Of a DNA stretch of 37,067 nucleotides, positions 1-7,179 are shown in pieces. Under the pieces are notes generated by a model. That model searched no databases. It was not told where the DNA came from and saw only the letters and a program-made list of their open reading frames with translations. This DNA is from Actinomycetota bacterium (lineage in GTDB: Bacteria; Actinomycetota; Acidimicrobiia; Acidimicrobiales; Ilumatobacteraceae), in the NCBI GenBank assembly GCA_963169665.1, contig CAUJET010000140.1, positions 1-37,067 on the forward strand, given 5' to 3'. A program made the translations under genes and the position numbers. Position 1 is the first letter of the stretch, and every line of letters begins with the position of its first letter.

Positions 1-149
1 CGATGCGGGTGCTGCAGCCGGCCGACGACGGCACACTGCGCGCCGTGGTCGACATCGACCAGGCGCCCGAAGCATGGGGTGTCACGATCGAGCCGGCGGA
101 GGGATCGGCAGCGCCCACGGGCGAGATCCTCTTCCTCGGTACCGCCTGA
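1..149 (+). CDS. Anti-sigma factor C-terminus, RskA-type (5' end outside window)
   Basis: The reading frame is open from the left edge and stops with TGA at 147-149, leaving about 48 residues. They include a stretch ending GVTIEPAEGSAAPTGEILFLG, with the E-P-x-x-G-S-x-x-P-T-G pattern seen at the extracellular C-terminus of anti-sigma-K (RskA) proteins. RskA proteins are single-pass membrane proteins that hold an ECF sigma factor and release it after proteolysis. The cognate sigma factor would normally lie just upstream, outside the window. The fragment is short, so the family call rests on this one motif. The following gene is a transporter ATPase about 90 bp downstream with its own operator-like dyad, so the two are probably separate units. 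Confidence 0.55.
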   Translation, partial: MRVLQPADDGTLRAVVDIDQAPEAWGVTIEPAEGSAAPTGEILFLGTA

Positions 150-177
150 TCGGCCGTTGGGCTACATTCACGGTTCA

Positions 178-193
178 CTGAACGACCGTTCAG
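178..193 (+). promoter_or_regulatory. Operator dyad A1 upstream of potA
   Basis: CTGAACGACCGTTCAG is a dyad with 7-nt arms around a 2-nt centre; with its flanks (177-194) the arms reach 8 nt (ACTGAACG/CGTTCAGT) without mismatch. It is 45 nt before the potA start. Size and symmetry are typical of TetR-family operators. Related dyads occur at 7089, 13809, 16984 and 28380. A possible -10 box TACATT lies at 163-168, which would put the dyad at the transcription start, a repressing position. Confidence 0.6.
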
Positions 194-237
194 TCCAGAC
201 CCTCTGCGGAGGGTGACCATGACGCACGGGGGTCGCG

Positions 238-1344
238 ATGGTGAACTCGAGCACCGGTTCCACGGCTGCACGGGCGGCTGGCCTCGCCATCGGCGAGACG
301 CGCGGCGGTGGGCGGATCCAGCTGACCGGATTGTCGAAGTGGTACGGCGACCAGCAGGTGCTGAAGTCGATCGACCTCACCATCGAGGCGGGGGAGTTCT
401 TCTCGCTGCTCGGCCCGTCGGGGTGCGGCAAGACCACCACCTTGCGGTTGATCGGTGGCTTCGAGCCGATCGAGGTGGGCATCGTGCGGATCGATGGCGC
501 CGACATGCGCGACGTGCCGCCGGAGCGTCGACCCGTGAACACGGTGTTCCAGAGCTATGCGCTCTTCCCGCACCAGACCGTGGCCGAGAACGTGGCGTTC
601 GGTCTGCGCTTCCAGAAGGTCGACAAGGCCGAGCGTGCCCGCCGCGTCGGTGAGGCACTCGAACTCGTCCGGCTCGGTGAGTACGCGGCCCGCAAGCCGC
701 ACCAACTCTCGGGTGGCCAGCAGCAGCGCGTGGCGCTGGCGCGTTCGCTCGTGCTCCGTCCTCGTGTGTTGTTGCTCGACGAACCGCTCGGTGCACTCGA
801 CGCCAAGCTGCGCCGCACGCTGCAGTTGGAGTTGCGCCAGCTCCACCAGGAGGTCGGCATCACGTTCGTCTACGTCACCCACGACCAGGAGGAGGCGCTC
901 ACGATGAGCGACCGTCTGGCCGTGATGCGGAGCGGCGAAATCGATCAGGTTGGGACGCCCCGTGAGGTGTACGACCACCCCGCTACCGCATACGTCGCGG
1001 ACTTCCTCGGCATCGCGAACCTCTTGCCGGCCACCGTGAGCAGCTCCGGTCGGGTGATGATCGATGGCAAGGAGGTGGCGGCCGACACACGCGACGTCGC
1101 GGGAGCCTGCACCGTGTTGGTGCGGCCTGAACGTGTTCGCCTCGTCGCGGCAGGAACCGGTGTGCTCTCAGCTCGCGTGCAGACGCTGGTGTTCGCCGGG
1201 CCGGTCACGCATGTGCACCTCGCCCTCGGTGATCAGACCCTCCAGGCCGTGGTGCCGAACGACGGCGGCGAGCTGCTCGCCCGCGAGGGCGAAGCGGTCG
1301 ACGTGGTGTTGCCTGTCGACTCGCTGCGCGTGCTGCCCGGCTGA
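238..1344 (+). CDS. potA: ABC transporter ATP-binding protein, PotA/spermidine-putrescine type
   Basis: 368 aa, the usual length for a PotA-type importer ATPase acting on the cytoplasmic face of the membrane. Visible elements in order: Walker A GPSGCGKT (about residues 59-66), Q-loop FQSYALFPH (~104), signature LSGGQQQR (~157), Walker B LLLDEP (~178), H-loop VTHDQ (~213) and a C-terminal TOBE-like region (~280-365). The ATG is preceded by CGGGGGT at good Shine-Dalgarno distance. No permease or binding protein adjoins it; the only matching set in the window (25367-28328) has no ATPase. Both units carry the same type of operator dyad, so they may form one transporter. PotA-like ATPases serve polyamines, betaines, iron and other ligands, so the substrate is not fixed by this gene. 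Confidence 0.9.
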   Translation: MVNSSTGSTAARAAGLAIGETRGGGRIQLTGLSKWYGDQQVLKSIDLTIEAGEFFSLLGPSGCGKTTTLRLIGGFEPIEVGIVRIDGADMRDVPPERRPVNTVFQSYALFPHQTVAENVAFGLRFQKVDKAERARRVGEALELVRLGEYAARKPHQLSGGQQQRVALARSLVLRPRVLLLDEPLGALDAKLRRTLQLELRQLHQEVGITFVYVTHDQEEALTMSDRLAVMRSGEIDQVGTPREVYDHPATAYVADFLGIANLLPATVSSSGRVMIDGKEVAADTRDVAGACTVLVRPERVRLVAAGTGVLSARVQTLVFAGPVTHVHLALGDQTLQAVVPNDGGELLAREGEAVDVVLPVDSLRVLPG

Positions 1345-1370
1345 CGGGCCCTGTCAGCCCCGGCCGGAGA

Positions 1371-1550
1371 TCAGCCCCGGCTGAACCAGCGCTTCTTCGG
1401 TGCCGCGGCTGCGGCCGCAGACACCTCTGCCTTGGTGTGGCCCTGGCAGCGGTCGCGCTTCGGGACATCGCCCAGGACCTGTTCCACGTGGGCGCCACAT
1501 CCTGCCCACGACGGCTTGCCGCACGTCTTGCACGTCACTCGTCGACACAT
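1371..1550 (-). CDS. Small Cys-rich (zinc-ribbon-like) protein
   Basis: 59 aa starting MCRRVTCKTCGKPSW. It contains CKTCGK, then GCGAHVEQVLGDVP and a later RC, and a basic C-terminus ending KKRWFSRG after an alanine run. The C-x2-C-G ... C-G-x-H ... C spacing looks like a small metal-binding knuckle. I recall very similar short proteins annotated as hypothetical in many actinobacteria. It is too small for an enzyme and no function is assigned. The start ATG at 1550 has a G-rich stretch just upstream. It lies between the ends of potA and the Rieske gene and has no operon partner. Confidence 0.7.
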   Translation of the reverse strand: MCRRVTCKTCGKPSWAGCGAHVEQVLGDVPKRDRCQGHTKAEVSAAAAAAPKKRWFSRG

Positions 1551-1597
1551 ACCCCCGAGGGTATCGAATGGGATGGTGCGGAGCAACGCCGATTCGT

Positions 1598-2698
1598 TCA
1601 GCCCTCGGCGGTGCCCATCGTGCGGCGGTAGTGCTCGACGAAGCCGATCACCAGGTCGTCCTTGGGGGTCAGCACGCCGGTGGTGAACAACGACGACGAC
1701 ACGCCGCGCTGCACCCGCTCGCACACGCCGAAGTCCTGCATCGCCACCAGTTCGCTGAAGTCGACGATCTCCGACGGGTCGAAGCCCTCGGCCGCGATCG
1801 TCGACGGGGCGAACATGTACTCGGCGACGACGGTCGTGTGGTCGGGGCCCTGCGGATACATCGTGGTGACGATCGCGCTGGTGCCCGTCACGTCGACGAA
1901 CGCGTTCGGGAACATCGTCGCTCCGCGATAGGTGGTGGCGTCGACATCGTCGAGGCCCGGGAGCACCGGCAGCGATGACCGTCCGGTGACGCTGAAGCTG
2001 TTGCCGCGGTCCTTCAACGTCACGCCGCCGTCGGGGCGCTCGGGGTCGTACACCCAGCCCGTGCGGTACACGGGCACGATCTCCACCAGTTCCGGGTGCA
2101 CGCGGGTGCAGTGCAGGCACTCCTGATAGTTCTCGATGATGATCTTCCAGTTCGCCCGCACCTCGGCCCGGGTGGTGACCGCGACCTGGAGTCCGCCGAG
2201 GCCGTAGCGCTCGAGGGCCAGCAACTCCTGTCCGTGCAGCTGCATCCAGTCGGCGAACGGCACGGGGTCCTTGGCGAGGCTCACGAAGACGAAGCCCTCC
2301 CACACGTGTACCGCGACCGACCACAGCGACATCGCGTCCTTGTCGACATCGGTGGCGTCGAGATGCGGGGTGGCGATCAGCCGACCGTCGAGCGCGTAGG
2401 TCCACGCGTGGTAGGGGCACATCAGCGATCCCTGCGTGGAGTCGCTGTCGCTCTCGCACAGGCGGGCGCCGCGGTGACGGCACACGTTGGCGTAGGCGTG
2501 GATGCGGTCGTCGAGGTCGCGGGCCACGAGGATGCTCTCGCCGGCCACGTCGATCACGCGGCGGTTGCCCTTGGCCAGGGTGTCGGCGCGCAACGCCATG
2601 AACCAGCCGCCGTGGAAGATCTCCCGGCGCTCGCGCTCGTACACCTCGGGCGAGCAGTACTCGGCGGACGTGAGGGTGGGGTGCTGGACGGAAGCCAT
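1598..2698 (-). CDS. Rieske non-haem iron oxygenase, alpha subunit
   Basis: 366 aa. The Rieske [2Fe-2S] site is C73-x-H75 ... C94-x2-H97 (NVCRHRG and CPYHAW). The mononuclear iron motif is ENYQECLHCTRVHPEL (~189-204) with His196 and His201. Three residues before His196 the electron-bridging position is Glu193; most Rieske oxygenases have Asp there. Glu is reported for the carnitine oxygenase CntA, which supports a quaternary-ammonium substrate such as a betaine. The reaction would be O2-dependent cleavage or demethylation with electrons from a separate reductase, and none is encoded in the window. A strong AGGAGG precedes the ATG. It is divergent from the aminotransferase at 2826, and dyad B1 lies between them. 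Aromatic substrates cannot be excluded. Confidence 0.85.
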   Translation of the reverse strand: MASVQHPTLTSAEYCSPEVYERERREIFHGGWFMALRADTLAKGNRRVIDVAGESILVARDLDDRIHAYANVCRHRGARLCESDSDSTQGSLMCPYHAWTYALDGRLIATPHLDATDVDKDAMSLWSVAVHVWEGFVFVSLAKDPVPFADWMQLHGQELLALERYGLGGLQVAVTTRAEVRANWKIIIENYQECLHCTRVHPELVEIVPVYRTGWVYDPERPDGGVTLKDRGNSFSVTGRSSLPVLPGLDDVDATTYRGATMFPNAFVDVTGTSAIVTTMYPQGPDHTTVVAEYMFAPSTIAAEGFDPSEIVDFSELVAMQDFGVCERVQRGVSSSLFTTGVLTPKDDLVIGFVEHYRRTMGTAEG

Positions 2699-2755
2699 GG
2701 GTCCTCCTGGCTCGGCACGTTCCGGCGGGGCGATCAGCCGGCTGTGGTACCTTTG

Positions 2756-2771
2756 TTGGACAAGTGCTCAG
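2756..2771 (-). promoter_or_regulatory. Operator-like dyad B1 between Rieske gene and aminotransferase
   Basis: Read on the plus strand it is TTGGACAAGTGCTCAG. Nearly the same 16-mer occurs at 28419 (before the second Rieske gene) and a relative at 20853 (before the molybdenum hydroxylase operon). The core is TGGAC-N4-GCTCA, an imperfect dyad of TetR-operator size. On the minus strand TACTGA overlaps its edge, a plausible -10 for the gene starting at 2698. Confidence 0.5.
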
Positions 2772-2825
2772 TATCTCACATTCTGCGATGCACGTCCGGC
2801 ACGTCCGGCGACCCGGGGGAACCTC

Positions 2826-4235
2826 ATGACCAGCACCGAAGCTCCGATCACCACCCTCGACGGCCTGGTGGAGCGCGAGGAGGCGGCGTTCCTCGCCCGC
2901 ACGACGCGCTCGGCCGAGCTGTGGCGGCAGGCGAGCGACGTCATGCCGGGCGGGGTCGCCTCCAGCTGGGCGAGTTCGCGGCCGGTGCCGGTGTGGGTCG
3001 ACCGTGGCCTCGGCGGTCACGTGTGGGACGCCGACGGCACCGAGTACGTCGACATGCACGGCGGCTACGGCGTGAACGTGGTGGGGCACGCCCACCCGGC
3101 CGTCGTCGAGGCCGTGCAGCGTCGGGTCGCGCTCGGCACCCACTTCGCCCAGCCCACCGAGGACACGATCGTCGTCGGCCAGGCGCTGGCGTCGCGGTTC
3201 GGTCTGCCGATGTGGCGCTACACGAACTCGGGCACCGAGGCCACGATGGACGCCGTCCACCTGATGCGGGCGATCACCGGTCGCCAACTCGTCGTCAAGA
3301 TCGAGGGCACGTACCACGGGCACCACGACGCGCTGATGATCTCGGCGTTCCGCAGCGCTGCCCAACTCGGCCCGGTCGACGAGCCGTTCCGCGTGCCGGG
3401 CTCGGGCGTGCCCCAGGAGATGGCCGACCTCGTGCGGATCGTGCCGTTCAACGACCTCGCCGCGCTGCAGCGAACTCTCGAGGCGCACCCGGGGCAGATC
3501 GCCGGGATGATCCTCGAGCCGATGATGATGAACGCAGGCATCATCCCGCCGCAGCCCGGCTACCTGCAGGGAGTGCTCGATCTCGTCCACGCCCACGGCG
3601 GCCTCGTGGCCTTCGACGAGGTGAAGACCGGCATGGTCGTGCATCCCGGCGGCGTGACCGCGCTGTACGGCGTGCAGCCCGACATGGTGTGCCTCGCCAA
3701 GGCGCTCGGCGGCGGCGTGCCGTGCGGCGCGATCGGTGGCACCGCCGAGGTGATGGCTGCGATCACCGACGGCCGCTACGACCAGGTGGGCACCTTCAAC
3801 GGCAACCCGCTCACGATGGCCGCGGCGCGGGCGGTGCTCACCGAGGTGCTCACCCCCGAGTCGTACGTGCGTGCCGAGCAGTTGGGCCACCAGATGCTGG
3901 AGGGATCCCTCGCCGCGCTGCGCGACCAGGGCCAGCCCGCGTACGGCGCGGTGTACGGCTTCAAGGGTTCGGTGGTGTTCCACGGCACCCCGTGCACGAA
4001 CTACCGGGAGTTCCTCGAGATCGACCTGGCGATCAGCCACTGCCACTTTCTGTACCAGCACAACGGCGGGGTGTTCCTGCCGCCGTGGGGCAAGAGCGAG
4101 TCGTGGACGTTGTGCGTCAGCCACTCCGATGCCGACGGCGAGCGCTACGTCGACAATGTCGCCCGCCTCGCCCGCGACGTCGCCCCGATCCTCGACCGCC
4201 GCAGCGACATCTTCGGCGAAGGCCAGTACAACTGA
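2826..4235 (+). CDS. Class-III PLP-dependent aminotransferase (GSA-aminomutase-like)
   Basis: 469 aa, fold-type I aminotransferase acting in the cytoplasm. The PLP-binding elements are SGTEA (~135-139), the cofactor-binding Asp264 in AFDEVKTG, and the Schiff-base Lys292 in CLAKALGGG. HGHHD and TFNGNPL are as in glutamate-1-semialdehyde aminomutase relatives. The family also includes omega-amino acid and polyamine transaminases, so the substrate is unknown; no haem-biosynthesis genes surround it, which argues against a true HemL. The ATG at 2826 was chosen because a GGGGGAA Shine-Dalgarno lies 5-11 nt upstream; longer in-frame extensions overlap the Rieske gene. It is divergent from the Rieske gene and may share its control region. 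It ends in a hairpin facing the crotonase gene. Confidence 0.88.
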   Translation: MTSTEAPITTLDGLVEREEAAFLARTTRSAELWRQASDVMPGGVASSWASSRPVPVWVDRGLGGHVWDADGTEYVDMHGGYGVNVVGHAHPAVVEAVQRRVALGTHFAQPTEDTIVVGQALASRFGLPMWRYTNSGTEATMDAVHLMRAITGRQLVVKIEGTYHGHHDALMISAFRSAAQLGPVDEPFRVPGSGVPQEMADLVRIVPFNDLAALQRTLEAHPGQIAGMILEPMMMNAGIIPPQPGYLQGVLDLVHAHGGLVAFDEVKTGMVVHPGGVTALYGVQPDMVCLAKALGGGVPCGAIGGTAEVMAAITDGRYDQVGTFNGNPLTMAAARAVLTEVLTPESYVRAEQLGHQMLEGSLAALRDQGQPAYGAVYGFKGSVVFHGTPCTNYREFLEIDLAISHCHFLYQHNGGVFLPPWGKSESWTLCVSHSDADGERYVDNVARLARDVAPILDRRSDIFGEGQYN

Positions 4236-4240
4236 CCCTT

Positions 4241-4279
4241 CGTGAGCGCGATGCGCCGTGGTGGCGCACATCGCTCACG
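4241..4279. terminator. Hairpin between convergent genes
   Basis: CGTGAGCG (4241-4248) pairs with CGCTCACG (4272-4279) and GCGCC (4253-4257) with GGCGC (4263-4267), leaving a 5-nt loop and a small internal bulge. It lies between the convergent 3' ends at 4235 and 4289 and can serve both strands. There is no T-run, as is common in high-GC actinobacteria. Confidence 0.6.
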
Positions 4280-4288
4280 ATGAAGTGG

Positions 4289-5068
4289 TCAGCGGCCCTG
4301 CCAGACGGGTGGGCGCTTCTCGCCGAAGGCGACGGTGCCCTCCTGCGCGTCGTCGCTGTCGATCGCTCGGCGGTAGCTGTCGTATGTGCGGATCTGCGCC
4401 ATCGCCTCGATCGGGTCGAGCTGAGCGGCGCGGCGCTCGATGTCCATGATCGCGGCGACGCTGAGCGGGGCGTTGGCGACGACTCGTCCGGCGAGCTCCC
4501 GCGCTGCGGTCAGCAGTTCCGCTCCCGGCACCACCCGGTTGACGATGCCGAACCGCTCGGCGTCGGCTGCGCTCAGGCGGCGCCCGGCGTACAGCACTTC
4601 GCGGGCGAGCTGCGGCGGGAGCAGCTTCGGCAGGCGCACGCTGCCGGCGTCCGGCAGGATGCCGAGCGCCGCCTCGGGCAGCCAGAACTGGGCGTGATCG
4701 GCCGCCACCATCATGTCGGCCGCCATCGCGATCTCGAACCCGCCGCCCACGGCCATGCCGTTCACCGCGGCGATCACGGGCACGGTGCGGTTCGGGAGAT
4801 CGACGAAACCGCCGAACCCGCCGGCGCCGTAGTCGCTGTCGAAGTCCTCGTCGGCGCTCAGGTCCCAGCCGGCGGAGAAGAACCGTTCGCCGGCGCCGGT
4901 CACGATCGCGACCCGCACGGCCGGGTCGTTCTCGAACCCCACGAACGCCTCGCCCATCGCGAAGCTCGTGGCCGCGTCGATGGCGTTCGCCTTCGGGCGA
5001 TCGACCGTGACGAGGGCGATGCCGTCGGCGATCTCGACGCGGAAGCCGGTGGATCCGGTGGTGGTCAT
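4289..5068 (-). CDS. Enoyl-CoA hydratase/isomerase (crotonase) family protein
   Basis: 259 aa, normal crotonase length. The oxyanion-hole segments are GAGERFFSAGWDLS (~60-73) and NGMAVGGGFEIAMAADM; the acidic catalytic position is in the PEAALGILPDAGS segment. Members hydrate or isomerise enoyl-CoA thioesters; the nearest well-known parallel in such a setting is crotonobetainyl-CoA hydratase (CaiD), but the sequence alone does not show this. The start ATG overlaps the stop of the upstream CoA ligase by one base (TGATG) behind GAGGAG, so translation is coupled. A crotonase paired with an NDP-forming CoA ligase suggests activation of an acid followed by hydration of its enoyl-CoA. Confidence 0.88.
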   Translation of the reverse strand: MTTTGSTGFRVEIADGIALVTVDRPKANAIDAATSFAMGEAFVGFENDPAVRVAIVTGAGERFFSAGWDLSADEDFDSDYGAGGFGGFVDLPNRTVPVIAAVNGMAVGGGFEIAMAADMMVAADHAQFWLPEAALGILPDAGSVRLPKLLPPQLAREVLYAGRRLSAADAERFGIVNRVVPGAELLTAARELAGRVVANAPLSVAAIMDIERRAAQLDPIEAMAQIRTYDSYRRAIDSDDAQEGTVAFGEKRPPVWQGR

Positions 5069-7074
5069 CAGATCTCCTCGATCCAGAGTGCGTCGACGGC
5101 GACTGCTCCCTCGCGGCCGACGAGCACGGGGTTGAGCTCCACCTCGACCGCCTTGGTGCCGACCACCGAGTCGACGAGCGTGACGACGAGGTCGGCGAGC
5201 GCATGGACGTCGGCGGCGGGACGGCCGCGGAATCCGTGGAGCAGCGGTGCGCTGCGCAGCCGGTCGAGCGCGGCCACGACGTCGTCGTGCGAGACCGGCG
5301 CGAGCAGGTGCGTGACGTCCGTCCACAGCTCCGTCATCACGCCGCCGAATCCGAGCGACACCACCCAACCGACCGGCGCGTCACGGCGCACGGTGACGAG
5401 CACCTCGGCGATCACGTCGGTGACGGTGCGCTCCACCAGACAACCGGCGCCGGTGGTCGGCATCGCATCGAGCGCCGCGGCGAGTGCAGCCGCGTCATGC
5501 AGGCCCACCTTCACCGCGCCCGCCTCGCTCTTGTGTGCGAGGCCGAGTCCCTTCAGCGTGATCGGATAGCCGACCCGCTCGGCGGCCTCGAGCACGTCGC
5601 TGCGCGGCACGACCTCTCCGTCGGGGACGGCCACGCCGAGCGTGCGCAGGCGAGCCTTCGCCGTTGCCTCGTCGATCACCTGGGTGTCGCCGGCGACGTG
5701 CACTGCGGCGTGGGGCTCGACCCGGTCGGGCGGCACGACCGTCGCAGCGTCGAGCGCGGTGAGTGCCTCGCCGAGGCCGAGCAGTGCGGTGAGTCCTCGC
5801 GTCGCCAGGTGATCGCGGAACCGCTCGTTGATGCACTCGGCCATGGTGGCGACGACGACGGCCCTGCGCCCGGTGGACTCTGCGGCGTCGGCGAGTGCAT
5901 CGGCCGCGGTGTACCACGAGCTCGGGTCGTTGTCGGCCCCCGGTGGCGCGTCGAGCACCAGCATCGTGGCGTCCTGTGGGCCGTCCATCACCGCCGTGAA
6001 ACAGTCGGCCATCGCCGTCCGATCGCCCCACATGAACGTGTGGTAGTCGAACGGGTTGCTCACCGACACGAGCTCGGTGAGCGTTCCCTCGATACGTGTG
6101 CGGTGCTCGTCGTCGAACGGTTCGAACGCGAGCGAGGTCGCTTCGGAACGGTCGGCGACGAGGGATGCCTCGCCACCGGAGCAGCTGAGCGACACGATTC
6201 GGTTGCCGGTGAGGCGACCGCCCTCGTCGAGCAGTTTCAGGGTCTCGAGCAGCTCTGCCGGGGTGCGCACCGTGGCGACGCCGTAGCGCTCGAACATCGC
6301 GTCGTAGGCGGCGGCCCGTCCGGCCATCGAGCCGGTGTGCGACGTGGCGATCGCCGCGCCGGCGGCGGAACGGCCGGTCTGCAGCGCCACCAAGGGCACG
6401 CCCTGGTCGGCGGCCCTGGTGGCGACGGTGGCGAAGTGCTGCGGATCGCGGACGGCCTCGAGGAACAGGCCGATCGAGGTGACGCGTTCGTCGTCGAGGA
6501 GTGCTTCGATCGCGTCCTCGGTGCCGAGGCTCGCCTGGTTGCCGACCGTGATCATCTGGCCGAGTCGCAGCCCTCGCTGCTGGAACGTGAGGTTGACCGC
6601 CACGTTGCCGCTCTGCGAGACGATCGCCGCCGCCCGCTCGTGACGGCGCATGCCGTGCTCGTCGGGCCACAGGGCGACCCGGTCGAAGGTGTTGACGAAG
6701 CCGTAGCAGTTCGGGCCGAACAGCGGCATCTCGCCGGCGGCCTCGAGGAGTTCTTCCTGGAGGTCGCCCTCGCCGGCCTCGGCGAACCCGGAGCCGTAGC
6801 AGACCGCACCGCCGACGCCCAGTGCTGCCAACGTGCGGACAGCCGCGACGGTCGCGTGGCGGTTGACGCCGAGGAAGACCGCATCCGGCACCTCGGGGAC
6901 GTCGTCGAGCGACGGGATGCAGGGCACGCCGGCGAGGTGTGAGCGCTTCGGGTGCACCGGCCAGATCGGGCCCGGGAAGCCGAGCTTGAGGCACTGGGCG
7001 ACGACGCGCTCCGCCGGCGCACCACCGACGACGGCGATCGAGCGCGGAGCGAGCAGTCGGTGCAGGTCGGCCAC
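5068..7074 (-). CDS. NDP-forming acyl-CoA synthetase (fused alpha-beta acetyl-CoA synthetase type)
   Basis: 668 aa. Order of domains: CoA-binding Rossmann (RSIAVVGG at the start), succinyl-CoA-ligase-like middle with GPNCYGFVN, SQSGN and the phosphohistidine loop SHTGSMAG, then a C-terminal ATP-grasp domain (DEATAKARLRTLG, YPITLKGLGLAHKSEAGAVKVG). It forms an acyl-CoA from acid, CoA and a nucleoside triphosphate through phosphohistidine. Such fused proteins appear in many catabolic islands with acids other than acetate. I chose GTG at 7074 because TAACGT sits exactly 7 nt upstream, the same leaderless geometry as other genes here; no Shine-Dalgarno is visible. The frame runs on to 7188 without a better start. 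It is cotranscribed with the crotonase gene. Confidence 0.88.
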   Translation of the reverse strand: MADLHRLLAPRSIAVVGGAPAERVVAQCLKLGFPGPIWPVHPKRSHLAGVPCIPSLDDVPEVPDAVFLGVNRHATVAAVRTLAALGVGGAVCYGSGFAEAGEGDLQEELLEAAGEMPLFGPNCYGFVNTFDRVALWPDEHGMRRHERAAAIVSQSGNVAVNLTFQQRGLRLGQMITVGNQASLGTEDAIEALLDDERVTSIGLFLEAVRDPQHFATVATRAADQGVPLVALQTGRSAAGAAIATSHTGSMAGRAAAYDAMFERYGVATVRTPAELLETLKLLDEGGRLTGNRIVSLSCSGGEASLVADRSEATSLAFEPFDDEHRTRIEGTLTELVSVSNPFDYHTFMWGDRTAMADCFTAVMDGPQDATMLVLDAPPGADNDPSSWYTAADALADAAESTGRRAVVVATMAECINERFRDHLATRGLTALLGLGEALTALDAATVVPPDRVEPHAAVHVAGDTQVIDEATAKARLRTLGVAVPDGEVVPRSDVLEAAERVGYPITLKGLGLAHKSEAGAVKVGLHDAAALAAALDAMPTTGAGCLVERTVTDVIAEVLVTVRRDAPVGWVVSLGFGGVMTELWTDVTHLLAPVSHDDVVAALDRLRSAPLLHGFRGRPAADVHALADLVVTLVDSVVGTKAVEVELNPVLVGREGAVAVDALWIEEI

Positions 7075-7081
7075 GGCGCCG

Positions 7082-7087
7082 ACGTTA
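7082..7087 (-). promoter_or_regulatory. Putative -10 box of leaderless CoA-ligase transcript
   Basis: TAACGT on the minus strand followed by 7 nt and then GTG at 7074. The spacing matches four other starts in the window, so transcription probably begins at or next to the start codon. The operator dyad at 7089-7104 lies directly upstream of this box. Confidence 0.55.
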
Positions 7088-7088
7088 G

Positions 7089-7104
7089 CTGAACCATCGA
7101 TCAG
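7089..7104 (+). promoter_or_regulatory. Operator dyad A2 in CoA-ligase/amidase divergent promoter
   Basis: CTGAACCATCGATCAG, 12 of 16 bases the same as the dyad before potA (178-193). On the plus strand TTAGCT overlaps its start (7085-7090), as TAAGCT does at the copies at 16984 and 13809. It separates the CoA-ligase/crotonase operon from amidase 1 and could control both. Confidence 0.6.
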
Positions 7105-7166
7105 GGAACCGTTCGGATCGTGCTCACTCCGGTCCTCGGCGTGCTCCTCCGCAGGCCGGCATGGTG

Positions 7167-7172
7167 CAGAAT
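7167..7172 (+). promoter_or_regulatory. Putative -10 box of leaderless amidase transcript
   Basis: CAGAAT, then 7 nt, then GTG at 7180. The same hexamer with a 6-nt gap precedes the ATG of the Rieske gene at 28466. Confidence 0.5.
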
Positions 7173-7179
7173 CGTGGAC

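Noticed and set aside
2826..4235. HemL (glutamate-1-semialdehyde aminomutase) for haem synthesis
   Set aside because: The family resemblance is real, but no haem genes are near and it shares a control region with an oxygenase, so only the family is stated.
1371..4271. A minus-strand frame of 966 codons across several genes
   Set aside because: It lies antisense or out of frame to the Rieske and aminotransferase genes. Only its last 59 codons (1371-1550) form a plausible protein. Long open frames on the wrong strand are common at this GC content.
2096..5569. A plus-strand frame of 1157 codons
   Set aside because: It runs through the aminotransferase gene in another frame and antisense to the Rieske, crotonase and CoA-ligase genes, all of which have clear motifs. 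The translation is Arg/Pro/His-rich shadow sequence.
7107..7123. TTCGGATCGTGCTCAC as a fourth copy of the TTGGAC-N4-GCTCA dyad
   Set aside because: The spacing between the GGA and TGCTCA parts is one base short, and the left half does not match well. Kept out of the site list.
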